Of a stretch of DNA of 64,000 nucleotides, positions 13,811 through 26,103 are shown one piece after another. Under the pieces are notes generated by a model. The model worked only from the letters and a program-made list of their open reading frames with translations, was not told the origin of the DNA and did no database searches. A program made the position numbers and the translations under genes. Within the stretch, counting starts at the first letter, position 1; every line of letters begins with the position of its first letter. This DNA comes from Phymorhynchus buccinoides (Eukaryota > Mollusca > Gastropoda > Neogastropoda > Raphitomidae). The stretch is taken from positions 14,965,673 through 15,029,672 of the forward strand of contig CM065690.1 of the NCBI GenBank assembly GCA_017654935.2. The letters run 5' to 3'.

Positions 13811-15767
13811 CAGAGAGAGACAGACAGACAGACAAAGAGAGACAGACAGAGAGAGAGAGAGACAGGCAGAGACAGAGAGAGACAGACAGACAGACAAAGA
13901 GAGACAGAGATTGTGTATTTTCGTACTTGCAGTACATGTTTCTACCTTTTCCTTGCCTACTCTCTTGGGCCTGGTTGTACCTACTAACAAGGGGAATAAC
14001 TCTCTTTTCTGTGTAGATACCCATTTAGGAAGTAGCCCTATTTATTTCATTTATATGTCTTGCATTATGTGTCCTTTTTGGCTCACGTCGTTTTTTAAAA
14101 CAAAGTGAGTCTATAGTATCGTACAAGTTCGGTTGTGTGTCTGTGTGTATGTGTGTGTGTATGTGTGTGTGTGTGTGTTGCGTCCGTGGCCCCGACCTTT
14201 AACCTTAACTCAAACCTTAACGTTGTCATTTTCTCTAAACATATAAGGCGTTAGAGGGTTAAAGTTAGCAGGATACTTGATTTTGACGTGAGCCTTCAAG
14301 TCACGACGATCTCTCACTCTCCACTGAAACTTTAACGTTGTCATTTTCTCAAAAAAACATAAGATGTTAGAGGGTTAAAGTTAGCAGGATACTTGATTTT
14401 GACGTGAGCCTTCAAAGCAGTCAGATACATCGGTAAGGAACAAAAGAAAGAAAATCATTTGTTGCAGAGATTACTGTAACTGTTGTGTTGTACCGAGTAG
14501 GAGATACATACTGGAAAGAAGACTCTCCATTAGATATACAAAAACGCTCTTTAAAAAGAAACACAAGACTTCAGGTGTGTACAAATAGGTACATTTTAAC
14601 GTCGTCAACTTATATTTTCTGTAACAAATGGATGTACCAAGTGTGTGCGTTGACGGCCCGGTTGTTTAGCTTTATTTCATATTTGCGCCTTTGAGTAACG
14701 GTTGTTTGTGTTCATTCGCACATCATCTCTGCGCATAACTTAGCCTACCGCACTTCAGGCAACAAGGCCTAGAGAATAAGAGCCTTACCTCATAATCAAG
14801 ACGACGTACTTAACATTTAGCCCACATTCATTTCAGTCTTGAAAAAAAAACCCGGAAAATCCAGGGTTCGTCGATTTCACTGCCTTCGACGTACGAATCC
14901 TTTGTTAGGCCTAGACGATTGATCACCATGTGCAAAGACTGTACAGGGGAAGATAAACATGGATGAGCTTGCTGGCTGTGACCTTGACCTTTGCTTTGTG
15001 GCAGAGGGGGGGGGGGAATTAACGAAACGAAAATAAAATATTAGGACTAATATAAAATATCTTGCAGAAATGTAGATGATGTGGAACAAGTTTTCATCGC
15101 ATGAACAATCAGTTTAAAACAGTAACAGATCAGGAGTATGGCCTTACGAATCACGCAACTTCAATTATTAATTTTCTAAGAGTAAGAGGCTTAGACCCAC
15201 AGGCAAAGACTAGAGGCCTACTACAGGTGTCCGTAGACCCCACTTACCCCGGCGGGGGGAGTGGGGGGGGGATTGGTCACTATGTTTTTCTGAAAGCTTG
15301 GTCAATATGCTTTTCAATTTTACTTGTTTGCCCAAAATAAAAAATAGGGCTCCACTATGTTACATGCGCATACATATAATTAAATTTTAAAGAAAGGGGT
15401 AGGGGTAATTTAATGCATAGAAATAATTTTAATTTACACAGTAAAATAAAAATTAATTCTGTTTTCAGATGCACAAGTGTCTACATAACAGTATTCTCTC
15501 TATACAGGCATGGGAATTCCCATGCCTGCTATAGTAATAAAAATCAGACGTGAGCCTTGCAGGCTTTGCCTCTTGTATAACCTTCAGTTAAGGTTGTTTT
15601 GGGGTGTATTTTTTTAATATATTTTTTATTTTTTTATTTTTGTTCTAAGGGCAGGATGAGAAAAAAAGCTGGTTATTGTGCCCTCAATAACAAACAACAT
15701 TTGTTCGTTCGTTTGCTCTCTCTCTCTCTCTCTGTGATTTTTCTGCTTCAGATAGAAAACCCGCGGA

Positions 15768-15804
<37 letters not shown>

Positions 15805-15833
15805 TTTTCTGCTTCAAATAGAAAACCCGCTGA

Positions 15834-15872
<39 letters not shown>

Positions 15873-15904
15873 ATTTTTTCTGCTTCAAATAGAAAACCCG
15901 CTGA

Positions 15905-15953
<49 letters not shown>

Positions 15954-16026
15954 ATTTTTCTGCTTCAAATAGAAAACCCGCTGACATCTCTCTCTCTCTT
16001 GCATGATAAATTGGTATCAGACCATT

Positions 16027-16104
<78 letters not shown>

Positions 16105-16828
16105 TGTGTGTGTGTGTCTTTGTGTGTGTGTCTTTGAGCGCGCGCAAACTTGTTAAATGTATGTAAATGTGTTCCTGTGCGTATGTGTTTGGGCCTGAGT
16201 AGGTGTTGTGGCAGATCTATTAGGCCTAAGACATATAGAGATAGATCTAGTGGAAAGACGTAGTGCAGATTGGAAGCATACTTTTATTTCCACATACAGC
16301 TGATACCACACGCAACTGGTGCCACATTTCAGGGGATCCACATACCCCTGGTGACACAGTGGGAATAGCAATGCAACAGCTAGACTACCACATACTGTTG
16401 GTACCACATACCTTTGTCCCCACATACCGTTTAATCATGTTGTGGTGTAGGGGCATAATGGTGTGTGGGAGTGTTGGTGTGTTGTAACAAAAGTATGCTT
16501 CATGTAGATCTATAAGGAGATATAGATCATTTCTCTCCTTTCTCTCTCTCTCTCTCTCTCTCTCTGTGCGTGTGTGTGTGCATGTGCGCGTGTGCGCATG
16601 TGTATATATGTATATATCTGTATAGGTGTAGTGGTGGTAGAGCTTGAATGTATCTTTACTTAGGCCTACACTATGGAAGCTTAATGTTGCACCTCCCTTT
16701 GTTATACTGCTAATTCCACACAGTGATTTTACAGCCATGATATAACTAGCCTCACATACCGCTATTCCCAAAAAATCTCTCTCTCTCTCTGGTTGTGTCT
16801 GTCAAATCCACAGAGAGAGAGAGAGAGA

Positions 16829-16901
<73 letters not shown>

Positions 16902-17054
16902 AGAGAGTAAAAAAGAGTGTTAAAAAGTTATTCACCATCCTCTTTAGACAGTTTTCACTGTGATCCCCTCAGCCTCAGGGTGTTAATAACCCGAGTTGCA
17001 GTGGCCAAAAGTCCAACAAATATGATACACACACACACACACAGATAGACAAAC

Positions 17055-17100
<46 letters not shown>

Positions 17101-20100
17101 AAACAAGTGTTAAAAAGTTATTCACCATCCTTTTTAGACAAGGTCTTCACTGTGATCCCCTCAGCTTCGCTGCATCCTGCTCCGGTGCACACCCACACTA
17201 TCACACTGCCACAGACAACAACCACAAAATATATTAATGAATAGCATAAAAAAATGTAATGAACTGGAGCGTTATGGCACTAGATCATCAGCCGCGTGGG
17301 CAGTATTTTCAGCTGCAGTGCTTCACCTCTCAGCTGGTAACTTTAGAAGGACTTCTAAGACTAATCATGATGATAAGTCTCATATATACCTTGTGTTGCT
17401 GTTGTTGTCCATGTGACCATTGACTGTTGTTGACGTTTCTAAGTGTTGTCGTTATATCCAAAATCATCACTATATTCTATACATGTATGTGTTTCACTAC
17501 ATTTATAAAATTGAAAAAAATGTTAAAAAAAAGAAGAAGAAAGTCTCATATATACCAATTCAATGTGAATACAGCCCAGACACTCAGCAGCATTTTTGAC
17601 TCCAGTGACCTTGACCTTTCACATATGACCTTCCTTTTCCAACATGGCCTAGATACCCTTAGTAACGTATCAGCATGCAACATTTGAGCGTCCTAGGCTC
17701 TTTCGTTCAAATATTATCGTGCCAGGGGCTCGACAGTATTTTCATCCTATATATCCTTAGTACCTATCCGCATGCAACATTTGAGCCTCCTAGTTCCTTC
17801 CGTTCAAACGTTATCGTGCTAGCATAGTCAGCCAGTCAGATAGTCAGGTACAGAATTCTCTGAAAACATTACCAGCTTCGCTCAGATTTGCTTGGCGGGT
17901 GGTAAAAATGGTATGAAACAATAATATTGGAGCCTCCTCAGCTTCCCTACTATTATGACTATCACTTTTACCAACATCATCATAATTTTTTCGCTTTTTA
18001 AAAATTTTGATTTGATTTTCTTTTTGTTTCTATGTTTGTTTTGTAACCACACAAAAAATCACCTGCCTGATCTCTTACCTTCACCACTTTATTTTTTAAT
18101 TCTCTGGGGTCCTTTTCTCCATTTCTTTTTTCAACTTCAAATCATGTGATAATGCATGAACAAAAAGGCAGACATGATGGAGTTTTTGCTTTCACAAGAT
18201 GATGCTTAGACTCCTGATGAAAACACACCAAAAAAACACACCATGATCTAAATATTTTTACTCTCACTTTACAAAAAAAGAAGTTGAGAAGCAGCTCCTT
18301 TGCTTTATTAAACCGATAAATCGGCATTAGCGTCTGCACTGAAACACTTGCTGAATGCAAACAACTCACAAAAGTCAATGAATGAAAACAGCAGGCACAT
18401 TTGCGCTTCCCGTGATTGTATCTGCGCCTATCTGCGTGATCTGCGGAGTGCGCTGCATCATTTTGTTCACAGAATGTCGGCCGAGTTGAGTGCGAAGTGT
18501 CTGGTTAGACTGAAAATGAACTGCCAGTGCGTTACTTTGTCTCGTTTTGTGTTGTGTGGTGTCATTATGCAGAATCCAGTATTTGGTGGGTCCGTTGTGG
18601 CGAAGATTAGGTCTGTACTGTTATGTGTAGTTTGTGTGTGAGTGCAACACGGGCCGTCAAAGTTGCCGTGGTTTTCAAGAGTTTGTCCGCTCGTCAGCTC
18701 AGGTTCGGTTTTTTTAAAAAGTGTCTTGCGGATTATAAGGCGCTTTGTGCTCGATAAAAAGCGCTATATAGATATCTGTTTATTATTATTATTATTACAG
18801 AGGAACCTCCTTTATAAGACCTTCAAAAATCATCCAAAATGAGGTCTTATAAGGGAGGGGTCTTATAATGGAGGTAATTTTAATACTTACAAAGGGCAAT
18901 GTCTCAGAGAAGTGGGAGGGAGTCTTATAATGGGAGATCTTATAAGGGAGGTTCCACTGTCTATACATCATCTCAATTTCTACACCTTTGATGATGTCCC
19001 AGACTACAGAGGGGTGATACTCACACCAACTCTTTGCCCTCGGGCAGGGGTCCATTGCAGTAGACGTTCTCTTCCTTGTCGCACGTCTCCTCTCCCACTG
19101 TGTATGGAACACCGTTGTTCACGGCGCGCGCAACGCGAGTAAACAGCGACCGCCGCCGCCGCCTGCCGTTCACCACATCTGATCAAACAAAAAGTTCACA
19201 TCATGTATCATGCATAACCAACCCCCCCCCCCCCCCCCCCCCCCCCCGTGGGGATACCAAATGGTGTTTTGTATTCATAGTTCCCTCACCTTCTGGAAGT
19301 TCTGTGCTTGTAACTTCCTTTAATCTGTCACTCTCTTTGACTCTGCCTTTTCCCTTTGCTTGCTGTCATCTGCTACCTTTCTGCCTTACATTCTCCTGTC
19401 TTTTTTCTAGAAACACTTTCAAAAAAGATTTCCTCCAGCCGAATTCAGACTTGCTGGGCCTAGCTATTTCTTAGTTAGGCGCATTACGGCAGAATGATGC
19501 ATCTGTGCTCATAATTGACAGAAAACTGTCTGAGCGATCGTCGAAGAAGAAGTACGCATGATGAAAGAGAAAATGAAGAAGAGAAACAGTATTAGCATCT
19601 GACTTTCACACGGCATAGGAAAGTGTGCATTATACTAGTTCTTTAATTATACGACAGTGAAGAATAAGATACTCCTAGCACACTCTATTTACGTGTTCAA
19701 ATAAAGTGGTTCGTGTCACACAATCACATGATCAAAAAGAAAGTTACAAAATAATATTGACTTACATGCTAGGACAGAAGAGTCTGAAATCTTAATCTTA
19801 ACCTTCACCAGATCTCGCTTGTCTTCTTCTTCTTCGCTCAGACAGTTTCCTGTCATATGAGCGCAGATGCGTCATGCTGCCGCTATGCGCCTAACTAAGA
19901 AACAGCTAGGCCCAGCATGTCCGACTTCGACTGAAGAAGTCTTTGTAAGAATTTATAGAAAAAAAAGGCAGGAGAATGGACCAGTAAGATGGAAAGATAG
20001 CCGATGACAGTAAGCAAAGGGAAAAGGCAAGAGTCAAAGAGAGTGATGAATTAGAGGAAGTTACAAGCACAGAACTTCCAGAAGGTGGGGGAACTATTTG

Positions 20101-22797
20101 TACGAAAGATGTCCCAGACTACAGTATCCCCACGGGGGCTTGTGACTCTACAGGAAGAATGGTGGGTATTCCCTAGCTTGTACCTATAACATTTACAAAG
20201 GGTGTGCATATTTTTCTATGTTTATCTTTATTCAGGTGTTTGGGGGTCCTTCTGAATCCATACTCGTCGAAGGGTCCCCACGAATTCATACTTGAAACTA
20301 GTAAGAGCGTTAAGGATGCTAGATCACCAGCTGCGCAGCAGTATTTTCAACTGCAATGCTTCGCCTCGCAGCTGGTAACGAACCTGACCTTCACCTTTGA
20401 TCAATTATCTTTATTTGCGAACCTGGCCTAGATATTCTAAGTACTTATCCACATGCAACATTTGAGCGTCATAAGTTCCTCCGTTCAAACGTTATTGTGC
20501 CAGATGCTCAGCAGTATTTTCGGCTCCAGTGACCTTAACCTTTGATCTATGACCTTCATTTTCTAACCTGGCCAAGATATCCTTAATACCTATCCGCATG
20601 CACAATTTGAGCATCATATGTTCCTCAGCTCAAACATAGTGCCAGGTGCTCAGCAGCATTTTCGGCTCCAGTGACCTTGACCTTTGAACTTCATCTTCGA
20701 ACTTGGTCTAGATATCCCAACTACCTATCAACATACAAAATTTGAGGGTCCTAGGTCCCTCCGATCAGACGCTATCCTGGTAGATAGATAGCCACAGACA
20801 GCTCTGAAAACATTACTAGCTTCGCTCGCTCTTCGCTCGTGACTGGTAAGGATGTCAGCTGAACCGATACTCAATGTACTGCAGTAGCTGAGCTCTGCTC
20901 TTTAAAGTACTACATACAATGTGTATGCTAAAATTACGTAACTAATTATTTATTTCCCTTTTGCCACATGGACACCACGATTTGCTGACATAACGAAAAC
21001 TATGCTTCTGAAAGATACCTAAAATTTAATTAGAATAGTCCCAATGGTTCCCGGGATATTGGGACTTTTGTGTGTGTGTCTGGGAACAAGTGAACTCACA
21101 AGGCATGGTGAAGGTTAAGACATAAACAGACAACTCAATAAAAGCATATAATATTATTATATACATTATATACTACAATTTTAATCAAACTAAAATTAAT
21201 GTTCACATCGCACAGGCGCAACTTGAAAGAAAGGTGTTTTGTATTTTTTAAGTACTTTTTTCACACCCGTGGTAACATAGAAAGTCGCAGCAAATATTCT
21301 TTACAACACACAATTCATGACAATTCCTACTACCAAATAATTAAGTGTGTATTTTGCATAACATTCTAGATGGACGGACGACACAGGAAGAAAACTATGG
21401 GTTCAGTTGAAGATCAATGGTTGTACCAGTCAAAAAATTGTTGTTCGTTGGTCGATATCGTGTCCTGAAGCCACCGTCCTTGGCCTGTTTCCATGTATGA
21501 AGATTTCCGTACTTGCTTTGATTCTCAGTGCCTTTAGCTGTACAGAAAAAGACAGGAAAAAAAACCCCACACACAAACAGTTCAAACATTAACATAGAAT
21601 GGCGACATTTCTCTTCCATTTCACTGACACAGGTTTTTCCCAATCTCGTCTTTTCTAAACTAATAAACTAAGTCCTTGTTCTTCTCAACCCAAAGTAATT
21701 AAATGTTGTTGCAACTCCCAAATCACGTAACTAGGTACAGTATTGCTAACTGTTGCTAAATGCATTAACAGATCAAGTGAATAGCAGTAAGTTTTGTATC
21801 CCACATTTTGTGTCCTCCTATACCAAATCGCTGTGCAATCATAAAGTTACGATTGCTGTCATTACAATTTTTCTCTCTCCAACATTGCCTTTTCTTTCTA
21901 CAGACAGCTCTGAAAACATTACCAGTTTCGCCAGATGACATAAAGATGGCAGCTGAAATTTAATGTTTTTACGTTAAAAGCTTTGAAAATAACAGTATGA
22001 AAAACAAAAAGCCCAACACTTTCCTCACAATGGTAACGCACCTGAACTACAGTCGTCGCTCGAGGACCTAAAGCAGACGATTAAACCGGCACTATGGATG
22101 CTCCCCTGATCCAGACTAAGAATGGTAGAGCTCAGCTCCACGGTCACGCTCTGGGTCGTACTTTCCGTGGATGCCACCAGGTCTGAGCCATCCTCTGGTT
22201 TCTTCAGATTAGGGGCTGTGAGAAGAGTTGAGAGATAAGTTGATTTGTTGGAAAAGATATCAGAAAAATGTGTTGATAATTTTGTTGATTACGTTCGCTT
22301 CCGTTTTTAGAGACTCTGTCTCTAGTCTAGGGGCTGTGAGAAGAGTTGAGAGATAAGTTGATTTGTTGGAAAAGATATCAGAAAAATGTGTTGATAATTT
22401 TGTTGATTACGTTCACTTCCATTTTGAGAGACTGTCTCTCTGTCAAACTGTCTGTCTTTCTTTCTCTCAGCATATTAAAACAACAAACACTTTTAAAATG
22501 CAATATTTCAATTTAATTCACGAATCCTTCGACTGGCAAAGCACAGGGCAACTAAGACAGCCTTTAAAACACAGTGGTACACCATAAAAGCTATGATCAA
22601 AACACACAAAAGCAAACACGCATAATTCAAAAAACAAAAAGTGAGTTTTGCACCAATTCCTTCAAATAAATCACTGTACATGTAGTAAGAAGCTATCGGA
22701 TCCTACAAAACCAGAAATGATATGAGATTGTGTCTTTCTTTCTCTATCAGTCTATGTCTGCTGGCCCGTCTGTCTCTCTCTGTCTCTGTCTCTGTCT

Positions 22798-22836
<39 letters not shown>

Positions 22837-25707
22837 CCTAATAACAGAAGTGGCAGGATTTGTACAAATGAAAAGTAGAAATGGAAAAGAAAAAGACAAA
22901 AAGAAGAAAGTGGGAAGAAGAATAAATGGGGTGCGGAATGAATAAGAAAGGGCGTACAGTCACGAAAAGTAAAATAATGATTTGTACAGGAAGAGACAAT
23001 AAGTGTGAAGAATATAGAAACAGAGAGCAAAGCTGATAGCTATAGGAAAATATCCATCTGGTTTTTAAAAATGTATATAAAAAAAGAAAGAGACAAAATG
23101 TTATTAAATGTCAAGCAGATACATACGTATAAACAGAAAACGCATAAAGCGATTGTAAAACAAATACAAAGTAACACATAAAAACAAAGTTCAGAATTTT
23201 AAGAATTATTTGATTGGTATAATTTTGTTTCACACGTTTGATTAATGTTCTTTCAGTTATGTTGTATCTCGGTCATGTTGCTGCACCTAACCTGAATTTC
23301 TCTTTGGGAGATATTACAGTATACTTGAACTTGAACTTGAACTTGAAAGACAAAAAATAAATAATGAAACAATACAGGAAAATGCATCAAGAGCCTGGAC
23401 GATACACATAATCAAAGACAATGCAGAAAGAAGAAGCATGTGAACACACAATGGTGGAACAAGTTCATTTTAAAAAACATTTTTTTTTAATCCATAGCAA
23501 AAACTGATGAAAATAAGAAACCCCCAGAAACAGCAATAAAAAAGAATTAAAAAAACATCCACAGAAGCAACCTACCGTATTTTCCAGACTATAAGGCGAT
23601 ATTTTTTTGGTCCAAGAATGAGACCCCTGCGCCTTCGTAATATGATATAATACAGTAAAAAAAAATATAATAACAAAATCAAAATTAAATTTAGGGGTGG
23701 GGTGGGGGGGGTTATAGTCTGAAAAATACGGTAACACATAAAGGAAAACAGTGAAAAATAACACTTTTTTCTTCACTATTATCAAGCTTTACAAAATTAA
23801 AATGAAGGATAGACTTACCTGTGGCATTGATTGTTATAGACATTGGTACGGGTTGCCCATCATGATAAGGGGTTCTGACAAACACCTGTGGTACAACAGC
23901 AAACAGCATAAGTTATAGAGGGTTTATTTTACCGTCTAATCACCGCAGCCATTTGGATACACCCTAGAGGTGTATACAGAGTTAACCTCTTCACTGCCCC
24001 GTCACGGATATTTCCATCAACTTCCGGTAACCTATAAACTGCCCCGTCACGGATATTTCCGTCAACTTCCGGTAACCTATAAACTGCCCTGTCACGGATA
24101 TTTCCATCAACTTCCGGTAACCTATAAACTGCCCCGTCACGGATATTTCCATCAACTTCCGGTAACCTATAAACTGCCCCGTCACGGATATTTCCATCAA
24201 CTTCCGGTAACCTATAAACTGCCCCGTCACGGATATTTCCATCAACTTCCGGTAACCTATAAACTGCCCCGTCATTGATATTTCCATCAACTTCCCGTAA
24301 CCTATAAACTGCCCCGTCACGGATATTTCCATCAACTTCCGGTAACCTATAAACTGCCCCGTCACGGAAATATCCGTCATAGAGTTATTCTAAGAGTTTC
24401 CCTTTTTCTATCCATACGCTTTTCGCGGTATGTTCGAATGCATGTGAGAGCGTTCTCAAAGGATAGTATATTCAATCCCTGTTCAGAAAAGCATAGGTTA
24501 TATGCACTTTTATTCAGAAAGTTTTGCGATAGACTCGGCAACCTAAAACGGCTTGGCAAATAGTTGCCCCGGAACCGGAACCGGGCAGTGAAGGGATTAA
24601 GTTACCGTCTGTTATCAAAGAGCTGTTTAGCTGGGTTTATCATCCTTAGCCCTTGACACCAGCTGTCTGCCATTTTTTATCAACATGAAACTGTGTGCCC
24701 CCTGAAGAGAAGGCGTGTGCCGTCTCTTTCCCAATGGCCGCCAAATCGTTTGCACGAAATTTTCGCAATACAAGCCTTTTTTATGCAGTTTGTCTAAAGG
24801 AGTTTCGCTCACAACAAAGGAAATAGCTCCTATTTGTTTTACTGCACCACAAAAAAAAGAAAACGCTTCAACCACAAAGGATGACCTCCACCCACCCCAT
24901 CCAAAATGGCTACTCTCTCCGGCATCTCCGCCAAGGAGGAATCGCTGTTTTGACAGTTTAATTTCTAGGAAACCAGAGCAAAGTGAGTGTTTCGATCCTT
25001 GAAAAGGCTGGCTTTCTGGTGAACCTGGCGCGTTTCTTGCAAAAACTCATCCGTCAGAGTGCACCTTTAAGGTCACACAAATCATAAATAACCAGTGCGC
25101 TCTACAATTCCATATACATGCACACACACTGACAGCGACACAATGTTCATTTCTCTAAGCACTTTTTGAACTTTTTTTAATACAAAGAATCAGAAACCCA
25201 CATCGACAAATGTATACATTGACACAAAATAAATATAATGATTAGAAATAAAAAGAAATGCTAACAAAAGTTTCAAAATATTTCATTACGTACAAGGAAT
25301 TGATACTGCGCCTCCGGATCCACTTCAATCTCTCCCTGGTTGACCTGGCAGCTCTCACTGGTTACTGGGAAGCTACCCTTTGGGGCATTCTGGGAAAAAG
25401 AAAAAAACCCAGACAAAAACCCATTTAATTACAATTGTCATGACGCAATAACTGCTAGCAGAGAAACTGCTGTAAACTCCGAAGTTCGAAACAAGAAAAC
25501 ATTTTAGTCTCAGTTAAAATGTTAAACTGAAAATGAAAGTCCTCTCTCTGTCTGTCTGTCTCGCTCACTACGCGATCATAAATGTTTGTGGTTTTGTAAT
25601 GAATTCCGTATTTATTATTAGGTATATGCCATTGTTTATTATCCCACTCCCCAATGTTCCCTTGTGACATGGGCAGAAGGAGTTGAGTTGAGTTGAGTTG
25701 AGTTTGT

Positions 25708-25744
<37 letters not shown>

Positions 25745-25821
25745 TTAAACATTTTCTTGTCCGAAAACAAAATATCATACCACACAAGACAACTGACGCA
25801 GCAATAAGCAGAGCTTATGGT

Positions 25822-25864
<43 letters not shown>

Positions 25865-25979
25865 CTCTCTCTCCCCCCCCCCCCCTCTCTCTCTCTCTCT
25901 CTGGTTTAAACATTTTCTTGTCCGAAAACAAAATATCATACCACACAAGACAACTGACGCAGCAATAAGCAGAGCTTAT

Positions 25980-26057
<78 letters not shown>

Positions 26058-26061
26058 TCCT

Positions 26062-26103
<42 letters not shown>

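Noticed and set aside
18348..18641. Candidate for the missing receptor exon (acceptor 'ttcattttcag' on minus near 18518)
   Set aside because: It gives 'VLTRHFALNSADIL' then a stop, without FN3 G-strand features or a phase 1 donor.
23970..24380. 102- and 129-residue repetitive frames ('HGYFHQLPVTYKLPR', 'FIGYRKLMEISVTGQ')
   Set aside because: Both are forced by a 45-bp (multiple of three) minisatellite inside a TTAA element; no start or splice support.
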